Shown here piece after piece: positions 47,884-56,657 of a stretch of DNA of 64,000 bases. Below the pieces are notes generated by a model. The model did no database searches, was not told where the DNA came from, and saw only the letters and a program-made list of their open reading frames with translations. How positions within the stretch are numbered: position 1 is the first letter of the stretch; each line of letters starts with the position of its first letter. Where the stretch lies: positions 248,001-312,000 of the forward strand of contig NZ_FLOB01000004.1 in the NCBI RefSeq assembly GCF_900089775.1. The letters run 5' to 3'. The DNA comes from Marinomonas spartinae. Its GTDB lineage: Bacteria > Pseudomonadota > Gammaproteobacteria > Pseudomonadales > Marinomonadaceae. The translations under genes and the position numbers were made by a program.

Positions 47884-48786
47884 TTAATGACTCTCTAAAT
47901 CCAGTGATCGATAAGAGTCGATCAGTACATCCAGCATAGCAGCGGCGGCAACGGAGAGGTGGGATCTGGGTTTGCAGACGACGCCCACTTGCCAGCGTAT
48001 GTCGGGGGTGGTGATAGGGCGACAGATGGCCCCTTGTTCATTGGCTTGTTTTCGACAAAGAGCGGGCACGACGGCGACGCCCATGCCTTCGCTGACCATG
48101 CGCCCCACGGTGGCGAGTTGGTGGGCATCGAAGGCGACATGGAGTGGAATGCCCGCATTAGCTAGGGCGCTTTCTATTAAGGCGCGTACGCTGGAGGGAC
48201 GTTGTAGGGTAATAAAGTCGTAGGCAAGGAGCGCTTGCCAAGTGATGCTGTTTTGCTCTGTGAGTGGATGGTCTTTTGGCAATATAGCAATAAAGCAATC
48301 TTCGTAAAGAGGGTGGAAGGTGAGGTCATTGAGTGTATCTGGTTCAAAGGAAATGCCGAGCTCCACTTGATTGTTGGCGACCATGTCGACCACTGCATCG
48401 GATAGTACATCATCAATGGTCACTTGGACGTTGGGAAAACGCTGGTGATATTGACGAATGGCTTGGGGCAGTAAGGAGGCCGCGAAGGATGGCATGGCCG
48501 CAATGCTGATTTTACCTAGCTGTAAGGCAAAGCGTTGTTTCATTTCATCTTCGGCGTTTTCCCATTGGGTTAATAAGCGTTTGGCTATGGGCAACAGGGC
48601 TTCGCCTTCGGGCGTTAATGATACCGTTCTGGTGGAGCGAGTCAGTAGCTTTCCACCGAGGCTCGTTTCTAAGCTTTTGATTGATAAGCTCAATGCCGGT
48701 TGCGATAGGTGTAGCTGGTTGGCCGCGTTGGCAAAGCTCATGCTTTGTGCAACACATAGGAAGGCCCGTAGTTGCTTGATATTCAT
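47884..48786 (-). CDS. LysR-family regulator, probable activator of the ato operon
   Basis: 300 residues. N-terminal winged helix MNIKQLRAFLCVAQSMSFAN with HLSQPALSLSIKSLE recognition helix, then the periplasmic-binding-type effector domain. Divergent from atoD with 118 bp between starts, the classic placement of a LysR regulator for the genes it controls. Likely inducer is acetoacetate or a related acid; inferred from context only. A diverged partial paralogue lies at 45581-45734. Confidence 0.92.
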   Translation of the reverse strand: MNIKQLRAFLCVAQSMSFANAANQLHLSQPALSLSIKSLETSLGGKLLTRSTRTVSLTPEGEALLPIAKRLLTQWENAEDEMKQRFALQLGKISIAAMPSFAASLLPQAIRQYHQRFPNVQVTIDDVLSDAVVDMVANNQVELGISFEPDTLNDLTFHPLYEDCFIAILPKDHPLTEQNSITWQALLAYDFITLQRPSSVRALIESALANAGIPLHVAFDAHQLATVGRMVSEGMGVAVVPALCRKQANEQGAICRPITTPDIRWQVGVVCKPRSHLSVAAAAMLDVLIDSYRSLDLESH

Positions 48787-48904
48787 TGCTGCCCTTGTTT
48801 TGTAAAACTTATTAATAAATATAAAAATTAAAATTAATTTATTTGTTGCGATCCGTCAAACTGAACTTATCTGTTTTAAACACCGATTCATAAGGAGAAT
48901 AATA

Positions 48905-49603
48905 ATGGCGGGGTTTGATAAGGTGGTTTCCACTTATGAAGAAGCCATGCAGGGGTTAGAAGATGGTATGACCATCCTTGCTGGCGGCTTTGGTCTATGC
49001 GGTATTCCAGAAAATCTGATTGCCGAAATTCAACGCAAAGGCACCACAGGGCTCACGATTGTTTCCAATAATTGTGGGGTCGATGGGTTTGGCCTTGGTC
49101 TCTTGTTAGAAAAGAAACAAGTCAAAAAAATGATCTCTTCCTACGTTGGCGAGAATGCGCTATTTGAAAAACAGCTTCTTGATGGTGAGCTGGAGGTAGA
49201 GCTCACGCCCCAAGGAACCCTCGCTGAAAAAATGCGGGCGGGCGGCGCAGGCATTCCAGCATTCTACACCGCAACAGGGGTGGGTACACCCGTTGCAGAA
49301 GGTAAGGAGGTTCGTGTCTTTGCAGGGCGTGAATATCTATTAGAAGAAGCCATCACCGGTGAGTTTGCTATTGTTAAAGGCTGGAAAGCGGATCGCTATG
49401 GCAATGTTATTTATCGTCATACCGCGCAAAACTTCAACCCCCTTGCCGCCACAGCAGGGAAAATCACAGTGGTGGAAGTGGAAGAAATTGTTGACGTCGG
49501 TGAGTTAGAGCCTTCGCAAATTCATACGCCAGGTATCTATGTGGATCGGGTGGTTCTCGGTACCTTTGAGAAACGCATCGAAAAACGCACAATAAAAGAA
49601 TAA
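48905..49603 (+). CDS. atoD: 3-oxoacid/acetoacetate CoA-transferase, subunit A
   Basis: 232 residues, beginning [20 protein letters not shown], with the glycine-rich [17 protein letters not shown] motif of family I CoA-transferase alpha subunits. Strong AAGGAG site. It pairs with subunit B 11 bp downstream to move CoA from a donor (acetyl-CoA or succinyl-CoA) to acetoacetate. The symbol follows the operon context with atoE; scoA is the alternative name. Confidence 0.92.
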   Translation: MAGFDKVVSTYEEAMQGLEDGMTILAGGFGLCGIPENLIAEIQRKGTTGLTIVSNNCGVDGFGLGLLLEKKQVKKMISSYVGENALFEKQLLDGELEVELTPQGTLAEKMRAGGAGIPAFYTATGVGTPVAEGKEVRVFAGREYLLEEAITGEFAIVKGWKADRYGNVIYRHTAQNFNPLAATAGKITVVEVEEIVDVGELEPSQIHTPGIYVDRVVLGTFEKRIEKRTIKE

Positions 49604-49614
49604 CGAGGTGTCAG

Positions 49615-50283
49615 ATGGCTTTAACAAGAGAACAAATGGCGCAGCGCGTCGCCCAAGAGCTAAAAGATGGTTTCTATGTCAATTTGGGGATTGGTATTCC
49701 AACCTTGGTGGCCAATTACATTCCACAAGATATGGCGGTGATGCTGCAATCCGAAAATGGTTTATTGGGTATGGGAGAGTTTCCTACTGGAGAGACCATT
49801 GACGCGGATATGATCAATGCGGGCAAACAGACAGTCACGGCGGTAAAGGGCGCATCGATTTTTTCTTCGGCTGAATCCTTTGCGATGATTCGTGGCGGGC
49901 ACGTGGATTTAACCGTATTGGGGGCATTTGAGGTAGATGTTCAGGGCAGTATTGCTTCTTGGATGATTCCGAACAAATTGGTGAAAGGCATGGGCGGCGC
50001 GATGGATTTGGTCGCAGGAGCGGACAATATCATTGTCACCATGACCCATGCTTCCAAAAATGGTGAATCCAAGCTACTTGATACCTGTAGCTTGCCTTTA
50101 ACGGGCAAAGGCTGTATCAAAAAAGTGCTGACCGATTTAGCATGGTTAGAAATAGAAGATGGTGCGTTTATTTTGAAAGAGCGTGCCCCTGGCGTGACCG
50201 TGGAAGAAATTCAATCCAAAACTCAGGGCAAATTAATCGTGCCGGACAATGTACCAGAGATGCAGTTTGCGCAGGCGTCGTAA
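49615..50283 (+). CDS. atoA: 3-oxoacid/acetoacetate CoA-transferase, subunit B
   Basis: 222 residues with the active-site glutamate in QSENGLLGMGEFP and VNLGIGIPTLVANYIP near the N-terminus, the signatures of beta subunits. Starts 11 bp after subunit A behind ACGAGG. Together they activate acetoacetate to acetoacetyl-CoA, the substrate for the thiolase encoded next. Confidence 0.93.
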   Translation: MALTREQMAQRVAQELKDGFYVNLGIGIPTLVANYIPQDMAVMLQSENGLLGMGEFPTGETIDADMINAGKQTVTAVKGASIFSSAESFAMIRGGHVDLTVLGAFEVDVQGSIASWMIPNKLVKGMGGAMDLVAGADNIIVTMTHASKNGESKLLDTCSLPLTGKGCIKKVLTDLAWLEIEDGAFILKERAPGVTVEEIQSKTQGKLIVPDNVPEMQFAQAS

Positions 50284-50330
50284 AATGCCTCTAACGCAAA
50301 TAAAGATAAGAGACCGTCAAAGGAGCCGAT

Positions 50331-51506
50331 ATGAAAGCTGTTATTGTTGCTGCGGGTAGAACGCCCATAGGGTCATTTAATGGGGCATTGTCCTCATTGA
50401 GTGCGGTTCAATTGGGAACGCAATTGTTATCAGGCTTATTAGCCAAACAGCCTGAGTTAAAAGAGCAAATAGACGAAGTCATTTTAGGTCAGGTATTAAC
50501 GGCGGGTTGTGGGCAAAACCCAGCTCGTCAGACGGCGATCCATGCAGGCCTGGCTAATACCGTGTCTGCCATGACGATCAATAAAGTCTGTGGCTCTGGT
50601 TTAAAAGCGGTGCAACTAGCGGCACAATCCGTATTGAACGGAGATGCCAAAATGGTGGTGGCAGGCGGGCAGGAAAGCATGAGCCAAGCGGCCCATGTGT
50701 TGCCGGGCAGTCGCAGTGGTAAGAAATTGGGCAACTGGGAGTTGGTGGACTCCATGGTCAAAGATGGTCTGTGGGATGCGTTCAATGACTATCATATGGG
50801 TCAAACCGCTGAGAATATTGCGACCCGTTGGGATATTAGTCGCCATGAACAGGATGCGTTTGCTGTTCAATCTCAGCAAAAAGCCGCTAAAGCCAGAGAA
50901 GCAGGGCGCTTTGTTGATGAAATTTTTCCGATCTCCATTGCGCAACGAAAAGGGGAGCCGATTATTGTTTCAGAAGACGAACAAATCCGTGCGGATACCA
51001 GTGAAGCCCCATTAGCTAAGTTGCGTCCCGCTTTTAATAAAGAAGGCACCGTTACGGCGGGTAATGCCTCATCATTGAATGACGGTGCCGCCATGGTTGT
51101 GGTGACGACCGACGACGAAGCGAAGCGTTTAGGCTTAACGGTATTGGCCACCATTGAAGCTTGCAGTAGTGCGGGGGTTGATCCCAGCATCATGGGAACA
51201 GGCCCGATCTCAGCGACGCAAAAAGTCTTAGGGAAGGCGAATTGGTCGGTGGCGGATTTGGATCTTATCGAAGCAAATGAGGCTTTTGCTGTACAAGCCA
51301 TGTGTGTCAATAAAGACCTTGGTTTGGATACCAGTAAAGTGAATGTGAATGGGGGGGCGGTGGCACTGGGGCATCCTATTGGCGCATCGGGCTGTCGTAT
51401 TTTAGTGACTTTGTTGAATGAAATGCACAAGCAAGATGCCCATAAAGGCTTGGCAACTTTATGCATTGGTGGTGGTATGGGCGTCGCCATGTTGGTATCT
51501 CGTTAA
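50331..51506 (+). CDS. atoB: Acetyl-CoA C-acetyltransferase (thiolase)
   Basis: 391 residues with AAGGAG start site. Catalytic cysteine C87 in TINKVCGSGLKAV, the GHPIGASGCRI motif with the catalytic histidine, and a C-terminal CIGGGMGVAML with the second cysteine. It splits acetoacetyl-CoA into two acetyl-CoA. It lies 47 bp after atoA and is followed by a hairpin terminator ahead of atoE. Confidence 0.95.
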   Translation: MKAVIVAAGRTPIGSFNGALSSLSAVQLGTQLLSGLLAKQPELKEQIDEVILGQVLTAGCGQNPARQTAIHAGLANTVSAMTINKVCGSGLKAVQLAAQSVLNGDAKMVVAGGQESMSQAAHVLPGSRSGKKLGNWELVDSMVKDGLWDAFNDYHMGQTAENIATRWDISRHEQDAFAVQSQQKAAKAREAGRFVDEIFPISIAQRKGEPIIVSEDEQIRADTSEAPLAKLRPAFNKEGTVTAGNASSLNDGAAMVVVTTDDEAKRLGLTVLATIEACSSAGVDPSIMGTGPISATQKVLGKANWSVADLDLIEANEAFAVQAMCVNKDLGLDTSKVNVNGGAVALGHPIGASGCRILVTLLNEMHKQDAHKGLATLCIGGGMGVAMLVSR

Positions 51507-51558
51507 TAGGGAAGAAATTAAAGCGAAAAGGTATTGCGACTCGAATGAAACACATAAG

Positions 51559-51597
51559 CGGCTATTTAGAGAGATCCTCGAAGATAGCCGTTTTTTT
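51559..51597 (+). terminator. Intra-operon terminator between atoB and atoE
   Basis: Stem CGGCTAT / ATAGCCG with extra pairing inside (TTT...AAG) and a run of seven T residues. It would partly uncouple transporter expression from the enzymes. Confidence 0.8.
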
Positions 51598-51631
51598 ATC
51601 CTATAAAAAATATAAAAACAGGAATAAATAG

Positions 51632-53005
51632 ATGAATACTCTCGAACAAAAACAAACCGCGCTGCAAAAAATTAGTCAATTCTTTGTGATTTTACTGCAA
51701 CGCTTTCTTCCTGATCCCTTTATTTTTGCCATCGTACTCACTCTTGTTGTGTTTCTACTGGTGATGCCCATCACCGGACAAGGGCCAATGCAAGTGGTAA
51801 ATGCTTGGGCGGGAGGTTTCTGGAACTTACTTTCCTTTTCCATGAAAATGGCAATGGTGGTAGTGACGGGTCATGCCATGGCGAGTGCGCCTGCTTTTAA
51901 ACGCAAACTGGCTATGTTGGCTGGTGTAGCGAAAACGCCAGGCCAAGCGATTGTGTTGGTGACCGCTATTAGTGCGTTGGCTTGTTGGATTAACTGGGGA
52001 TTTGGGCTCGTCGTTGGCGCCATCTTTGCCCGCGAGATTGCCACACGAGTGAAGGGTGTGGATTATCGCTTGTTGATCGCCTCGGCTTACAGTGGTTTTT
52101 TATTCTGGCACGGTGGGTTATCTGGGTCGATTCCGCTTGCCATCGCGGGGGGTAAGGATATTGCAGTGGTGACCAATGGGGCGGTAACGGCTCCGATTCC
52201 AACCTCAGAGACCATCTTCTCAGCAATGAACCTCACCATTCTTGCCGTGATGTTTGTCACCATTCCGTTGCTGAATCGCCTAATGCATCCCGCCCCTCAA
52301 GATACCATGACGATTGATGCGGCTTTACTAGATGAGCCAGAAGAGGCTAAGCCAGCGCGCGCGAATATGACGCCAGCTGAGCGTTTAGAGAACAGCCGTT
52401 TACTGTCTTGGTTATTGGGCATCATGGGCTTTGCTTACATTATTTATTATTTTGTGACCAAGGGTTTTGCTTTGAATTTGAATATCGTGAACTTTACCTT
52501 TTTGTTCACGGCGATTTTGCTCCATGGTACCCCTAAGAGCCTGTTGAATTCTGTCTCACAAGGGGCGCGGAATTGTGCGGGCATTCTGCTCCAGTTCCCT
52601 TTCTACGCGGGCATCATGGGAATGATGACGGCAGTGGGATCTGGCGGTGAGTCGTTAGCGGGTGTGATTTCGCAACTGTTTGTCTCTATTTCGAATGAGA
52701 CGACGTTTCCATTGTTTACCTTTTTAAGTGCGGGTGTGGTGAACTTTTTTGTGCCCTCTGGCGGTGGTCAGTGGGCGGTACAAGCACCTATCATGATGCC
52801 AGCTGGCGCGGCGCTGGGTGTGAATGCGGCAAAAACGGCCATGGCCATTGCCTGGGGCGATGCGTGGACGAATATGATCCAACCTTTTTGGGCCTTGCCT
52901 GCCTTGGCCATTGCGGGGCTTGGGGCAAAAGACGTGATGGGCTATTGCATTATGGCGCTACTAGGCTCCGGGGTGATTATTTCAGCCGGCTTTCTTCTGT
53001 TTTAG
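51632..53005 (+). CDS. atoE: Short-chain fatty acid (acetoacetate/butyrate) transporter
   Basis: 457 residues with 11-12 membrane helices, starting MNTLEQKQTALQKISQFFV. Family landmarks are LPDPFIFAIVLTLVVF, CWINWGFGLVVGAIFARE and the highly conserved VNFFVPSGGGQWAVQAPIM. AtoE-type permeases import short-chain fatty acids. As the last gene of the ato cluster it supplies acetoacetate or butyrate to the CoA-transferase. A hairpin between atoB and atoE may lower its transcription. Confidence 0.93.
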   Translation: MNTLEQKQTALQKISQFFVILLQRFLPDPFIFAIVLTLVVFLLVMPITGQGPMQVVNAWAGGFWNLLSFSMKMAMVVVTGHAMASAPAFKRKLAMLAGVAKTPGQAIVLVTAISALACWINWGFGLVVGAIFAREIATRVKGVDYRLLIASAYSGFLFWHGGLSGSIPLAIAGGKDIAVVTNGAVTAPIPTSETIFSAMNLTILAVMFVTIPLLNRLMHPAPQDTMTIDAALLDEPEEAKPARANMTPAERLENSRLLSWLLGIMGFAYIIYYFVTKGFALNLNIVNFTFLFTAILLHGTPKSLLNSVSQGARNCAGILLQFPFYAGIMGMMTAVGSGGESLAGVISQLFVSISNETTFPLFTFLSAGVVNFFVPSGGGQWAVQAPIMMPAGAALGVNAAKTAMAIAWGDAWTNMIQPFWALPALAIAGLGAKDVMGYCIMALLGSGVIISAGFLLF

Positions 53006-53047
53006 GAGGACTTTCTAGTAGGATAAACGATTAGCACATTTTCAACG

Positions 53048-53082
53048 AACAATACGGTCTATTAGGCCGTATTGTTGTTTTA
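53048..53082 (+). terminator. Intrinsic terminator of the ato operon
   Basis: 10-bp stem AACAATACGG / CCGTATTGTT with a 9-nt loop followed by GTTTT, 43 bp past the atoE stop. Confidence 0.8.
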
Positions 53083-53116
53083 ACCCAGTATTAAATGCAA
53101 TGGAAGGAAGCAGAAT

Positions 53117-53527
53117 ATGGCGATTGAAACCTATCACCCCAATGATCAGCATGACTTGATTGAGTTATGGCAGCAATTGTTTCCCAATAACGGTGCTCAT
53201 AATGAACCTGCTTTCATGTTGGCGGCGAAGCGCGAGGTGGATGACTTGATTTTTGTTGCCAAGGAGGGTGGGGAATTGGTAGGAGCCTGCATGGCAGGAT
53301 ATGACGGCCACCGTGGATGGCTATATGCTGTGTCTGTAAGGCCTGACCATCAAGGCGAAGGCATTGGTAGAGCTTTGGTGGCTCATGCACTAGAAGCCTT
53401 GCGAGAAATAGGTTGCATTAAGGTCAATTTACAGGTGCGAGAGGACAACAAACAAGTTGTGCAGTTTTATGAAGCCCTTGGTTTTTCTGTGGAGCCCCGA
53501 GTCAGTATGGGGTTGTTACTGGATTAG
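53117..53527 (+). CDS. GNAT-family acetyltransferase (YpeA-like)
   Basis: 136 residues with acetyl-CoA loop RPDHQGEGIGRALVAHALEAL (shortened: QGEGIGRALV at ~75-84), then VNLQVREDNKQVVQFYEALG. Similar to the small YpeA-type acetyltransferases. GGAAGG site before the ATG. Substrate unknown. Marks the boundary between the core-like ato operon and the accessory region that follows. Confidence 0.85.
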   Translation: MAIETYHPNDQHDLIELWQQLFPNNGAHNEPAFMLAAKREVDDLIFVAKEGGELVGACMAGYDGHRGWLYAVSVRPDHQGEGIGRALVAHALEALREIGCIKVNLQVREDNKQVVQFYEALGFSVEPRVSMGLLLD

Positions 53528-53602
53528 TTCAGCCTGTCCTTACTACTCGTTTATTCCCATCAGATGCGGTAATCTGGCCTATATCATAGCGAGGGGAAAT
53601 GA

Positions 53603-54769
53603 GTGATCAAGCCAAAACGCACTATAAACGGTTACTACATCGCGATTATTGTGGCGATTGTCTTTTCTTGGTGGGGCTTGTTGGACAGCAAAGCGTCGGA
53701 ATACATTTCGTCGTCACTGGTACAGGCGTTGAGTGCTTTTGGGCTTGCTAAATTATTCAATGCCACGGTGTCTGTGCTGCAAAGTGTGCAGATCAGTGTG
53801 TTTGTCAGCTCGGTGACCATTGGCGAGTTATTAGATCCATTTAACGACATGATCGAAGATTTTTCCGGTGTGATGAAAATCGCGGTCACGTCACTGATTT
53901 TTCAAAGCATTCTGCTTAAAATTATTTCCACGGTCTATTTCAAAGGGTTTTTAACCCTATCGGCCTTACTGTTTGGCTATTTATACTGGATCAAAAGTCG
54001 CTTTACGGAATTCGCTTATAAAATATTTGTGAGCGCGTTGGGGGCCAAGTTTCTATTGGTGTTGGTGGTGTTATTGTCCGCGCTGGTGGACGTGTCTTTT
54101 TTGAGTCATGAGAAGACCCAAACCATAGACAAAATCCAAGCACATTCCGCCGATATGGACGAGGTCACAACAGGGTTGGGGGTTGCTGCGGATTTAAAAC
54201 AGTCCCTTGATAAAGACAAACAAACACTCGAAGAAAAACGCAACGCACAGCAGCAAGTGCTGGCTGATGAGAGTGTCCATTTAAGACAATTGATTCTGCA
54301 AAATGAGGCGTTGAATCAACAAATTACCGAGCGCAAAAAAGCGTTATCTACGTTAGATATTTTGTTTAATAACGATAAGGCATTGTCTGACCTAGAAGAC
54401 AAACAAAGCGCCCTTAACGACGAGCGTTTGCAAACAGAGCAGAGCATGAAAACCACACAACGTCAGATTCGTGCCATACAAGAGTCCATCCAAAAGCTGA
54501 GTTCAGATAACTCAAATGATGGTTTGTTGAGCAACTTAAAACAAAATGTTGTTGGTTTGAGCCATTTTAAAGACAAAATCAGCCACTATGTAGAAACACT
54601 TAATGGCCTAGTTAACGACTTTCTCACCTTATTAGCCTTGTTTGCTTTCAACACCGTATTCATTCCCATTTTGTTTCTGTATTTAGGCACAAAAGGCTTC
54701 AAACTGATTTGGCAGATTAAACCGTCTGGATTGGTCGAGCGAGCAAGAGAAAAGGGGATGCTTGATTGA
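53603..54769 (+). CDS. Integral membrane protein with long coiled coil, unknown function
   Basis: 388 residues with GTG start. Membrane segments: one near residues 12-26, a cluster between about 88 and 170, and one near 338-358. Between them (about 170-325) is a polar, heptad-like coiled coil (DLKQSLDKDKQTLEEKRNAQ, LSDLEDKQSALNDERLQTEQ). No catalytic motif. The topology suggests an inner-membrane anchor with an extended helical arm. It stands before the lipase module and might be part of it, but a 130-bp gap and different base composition argue for a separate unit. Confidence 0.75.
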   Translation: MIKPKRTINGYYIAIIVAIVFSWWGLLDSKASEYISSSLVQALSAFGLAKLFNATVSVLQSVQISVFVSSVTIGELLDPFNDMIEDFSGVMKIAVTSLIFQSILLKIISTVYFKGFLTLSALLFGYLYWIKSRFTEFAYKIFVSALGAKFLLVLVVLLSALVDVSFLSHEKTQTIDKIQAHSADMDEVTTGLGVAADLKQSLDKDKQTLEEKRNAQQQVLADESVHLRQLILQNEALNQQITERKKALSTLDILFNNDKALSDLEDKQSALNDERLQTEQSMKTTQRQIRAIQESIQKLSSDNSNDGLLSNLKQNVVGLSHFKDKISHYVETLNGLVNDFLTLLALFAFNTVFIPILFLYLGTKGFKLIWQIKPSGLVERAREKGMLD

Positions 54770-54901
54770 TATTGTTATATTACTGGAAATTGGTAAGAGG
54801 ACTCGAGTATCAATTTCCTTATCTCCACTAAATATACCTATTTATGTATAATTTCTTTCTTTTTATGATCTGGGTTATTGGAAAGGAGGTTCAAGACCAC
54901 T

Positions 54902-55393
54902 ATGTTTGGTTTATTTAAAACGTACGATGTGCACATGTGCTCGGAGGTTAAAGGAGTCTTAACGTTAGATGGCAGCCCCTTAGGTGGGATCGTTGTAAAT
55001 CGCTATCTGAAATTTGCTTATAAGTTAGAAAAAGAAGATCAAACTATTACGAATCAAGACGGTTCCTTTTATCTGCCTGAAGTGAAAATACAGTCAAAGA
55101 TACCTGGAGATATGTTTTCGCAGGAATCGACTTTCCAACTAATAACGGTTAACTATTCTGATAAATCGTATGAATTGTGGCGTTCTAAATTTCCTGGTCT
55201 TGTTGAACTAAGTGAATACAAAAAGAAGCTATCTTGTCTGAATGGCGATTTATCATCAGAAAAAGTCAATTTTGCTTTTCAAAATGATACAGATGAAAAC
55301 TTAGAGTTCTCTGCTTCGAGTATCTGTCGATGGGAAAATGATTTCGAAGTCTATCAAATAAATGATGATACTGACTATTTTAAAGACTTATAA
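54902..55393 (+). CDS. DUF6795-like protein, probable effector accessory
   Basis: 163 residues from ATG 54902 (an in-frame TTG at 54878 would add eight). Begins MFGLFKTYDVHMCSEVKGVL and continues GSPLGGIVVNRYLKF, NQDGSFYLPEV, a beta-rich carboxypeptidase-regulatory-like layout typical of DUF6795. Such proteins are repeatedly found beside type VI secretion lipase effectors. It starts 17 bp upstream of the lipase gene. AT-rich codon use sets this pair apart from the ato genes. Could be an adaptor or immunity protein; not distinguishable here. Confidence 0.7.
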   Translation: MFGLFKTYDVHMCSEVKGVLTLDGSPLGGIVVNRYLKFAYKLEKEDQTITNQDGSFYLPEVKIQSKIPGDMFSQESTFQLITVNYSDKSYELWRSKFPGLVELSEYKKKLSCLNGDLSSEKVNFAFQNDTDENLEFSASSICRWENDFEVYQINDDTDYFKDL

Positions 55394-55410
55394 AGGATAA
55401 AAGGATTTAT

Positions 55411-56580
55411 ATGAAAACGTTATCGCCTCGTGTTGCGGTTCAATTAGCAGAATTTGCTTATGAGAGTTTAGGCGGGACTGCTCAAAGACCTATGGTTATT
55501 GAGCCTAACAGAGTAATAAGTCAGCATTTTGCCTTTGATTCACAAAAATCATCTCTAGTAGGGGTAACTGGTACTGTTGCGGAACATGTCTTAAAACACT
55601 CTACTGGTTTTGGATTTTTTGGTATTGGTAGAAACGAAGGAGATCATGCGGGAGAGGTTGTCATTGCTATAAGAGGTACTGCGGGTATAGCAGACACACT
55701 CACTGATTTACACTGTGGTTTAACAGTCGGCCCAAATAATAAAGCAGTGCATGCAGGGTTTAATAGAACTTTTGACTCAATTAAGCCTCAGTTGGCTGTA
55801 TTGTTAAGTAAAATAGGAAGTCGTCCAGTTCATTGTGTTGGTCATAGCCTAGGTGGCGCTTTGGCAACATTAGCCGCTAGTTGGATTAAAGAAAAATATA
55901 AAATACCAGTGAAGCTTTATACATTTGGTTCTCCACGAGTCGGTCATAGTCCATTTGCAGTACAAGCTGAGACTAGTCTGAACGGCGTGTATCGAGCTGT
56001 GAATAGAAGCGATCCCGTACCAATGGTACCGGTTTGGCCGTTTGTACATGCAGGTAACGAATACCGTCTTAGTACAAGCGTATCCTTAACTGGTGCCGCT
56101 CATAAAATGTTAGGGGATTCGCCAGGATATATTAAAACAGCTTCACTTTATCCCGATTATACAAGTATGGAAAAAGGTTCTCTAGTTAATTTTTCTATTA
56201 CTCGACTGAAGTATGTTAATCGTCATCATGCCTATTTTAATGCATTTTGGGCAGAGCGAATTACGAGTGCTTTGCTGACTTTATTGCGTGAAAGTGGAAA
56301 AATATCAAGTGTTCTAGCCCAAGGGGCCATCAGCGGAACATTAACTTTATACGATGTGATTGCTCGTGCTCTTGTTGAAATATCAGAAATATCTTCGGAA
56401 TATGCTGAGGATAGTAAAGGGCTAATAGGGCATATTTTGAATTTTGTCGGTAAGCCCGGTGTTAAAGTGGTTGATGTAACTTATAGGCTGGCAAAAGACG
56501 CTTTGTACTGGATGTTGGAAAAGCTAAATAAGCTTGTTAAATCAGCCATTACAATAGCACCATATATTGGAATGAGTTAA
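55411..56580 (+). CDS. Class 3 lipase family protein, candidate secreted effector
   Basis: 389 residues. Lipase_3 signatures: AIRGTAGIADTLTDLHCGL (oxyanion loop), HAGFNRTFD, nucleophile S146 in HCVGHSLGGAL, acid D201 in NRSDPVPMVP, and HAGNEYRL; the catalytic histidine is probably in VNRHHAYF. A C-terminal region (about 285-389) has hydrophobic helices that could enter membranes. No signal peptide, which fits delivery by a dedicated secretion apparatus such as T6SS. Coupled with the DUF6795 gene. Target lipid and cognate immunity gene are unknown. Confidence 0.85.
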   Translation: MKTLSPRVAVQLAEFAYESLGGTAQRPMVIEPNRVISQHFAFDSQKSSLVGVTGTVAEHVLKHSTGFGFFGIGRNEGDHAGEVVIAIRGTAGIADTLTDLHCGLTVGPNNKAVHAGFNRTFDSIKPQLAVLLSKIGSRPVHCVGHSLGGALATLAASWIKEKYKIPVKLYTFGSPRVGHSPFAVQAETSLNGVYRAVNRSDPVPMVPVWPFVHAGNEYRLSTSVSLTGAAHKMLGDSPGYIKTASLYPDYTSMEKGSLVNFSITRLKYVNRHHAYFNAFWAERITSALLTLLRESGKISSVLAQGAISGTLTLYDVIARALVEISEISSEYAEDSKGLIGHILNFVGKPGVKVVDVTYRLAKDALYWMLEKLNKLVKSAITIAPYIGMS

Positions 56581-56657
56581 AAATATTATAAGCATGATGT
56601 GAAATAATACGCCTTTCATCATGGTTCCTTAATAGGCCTCAATATCAAGGAAGGTAC

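Noticed and set aside
50873..51490. 205-codon antisense frame over the thiolase gene
   Set aside because: Pure shadow of a well-conserved gene; composition (Pro/Ser/Ala) is not protein-like.
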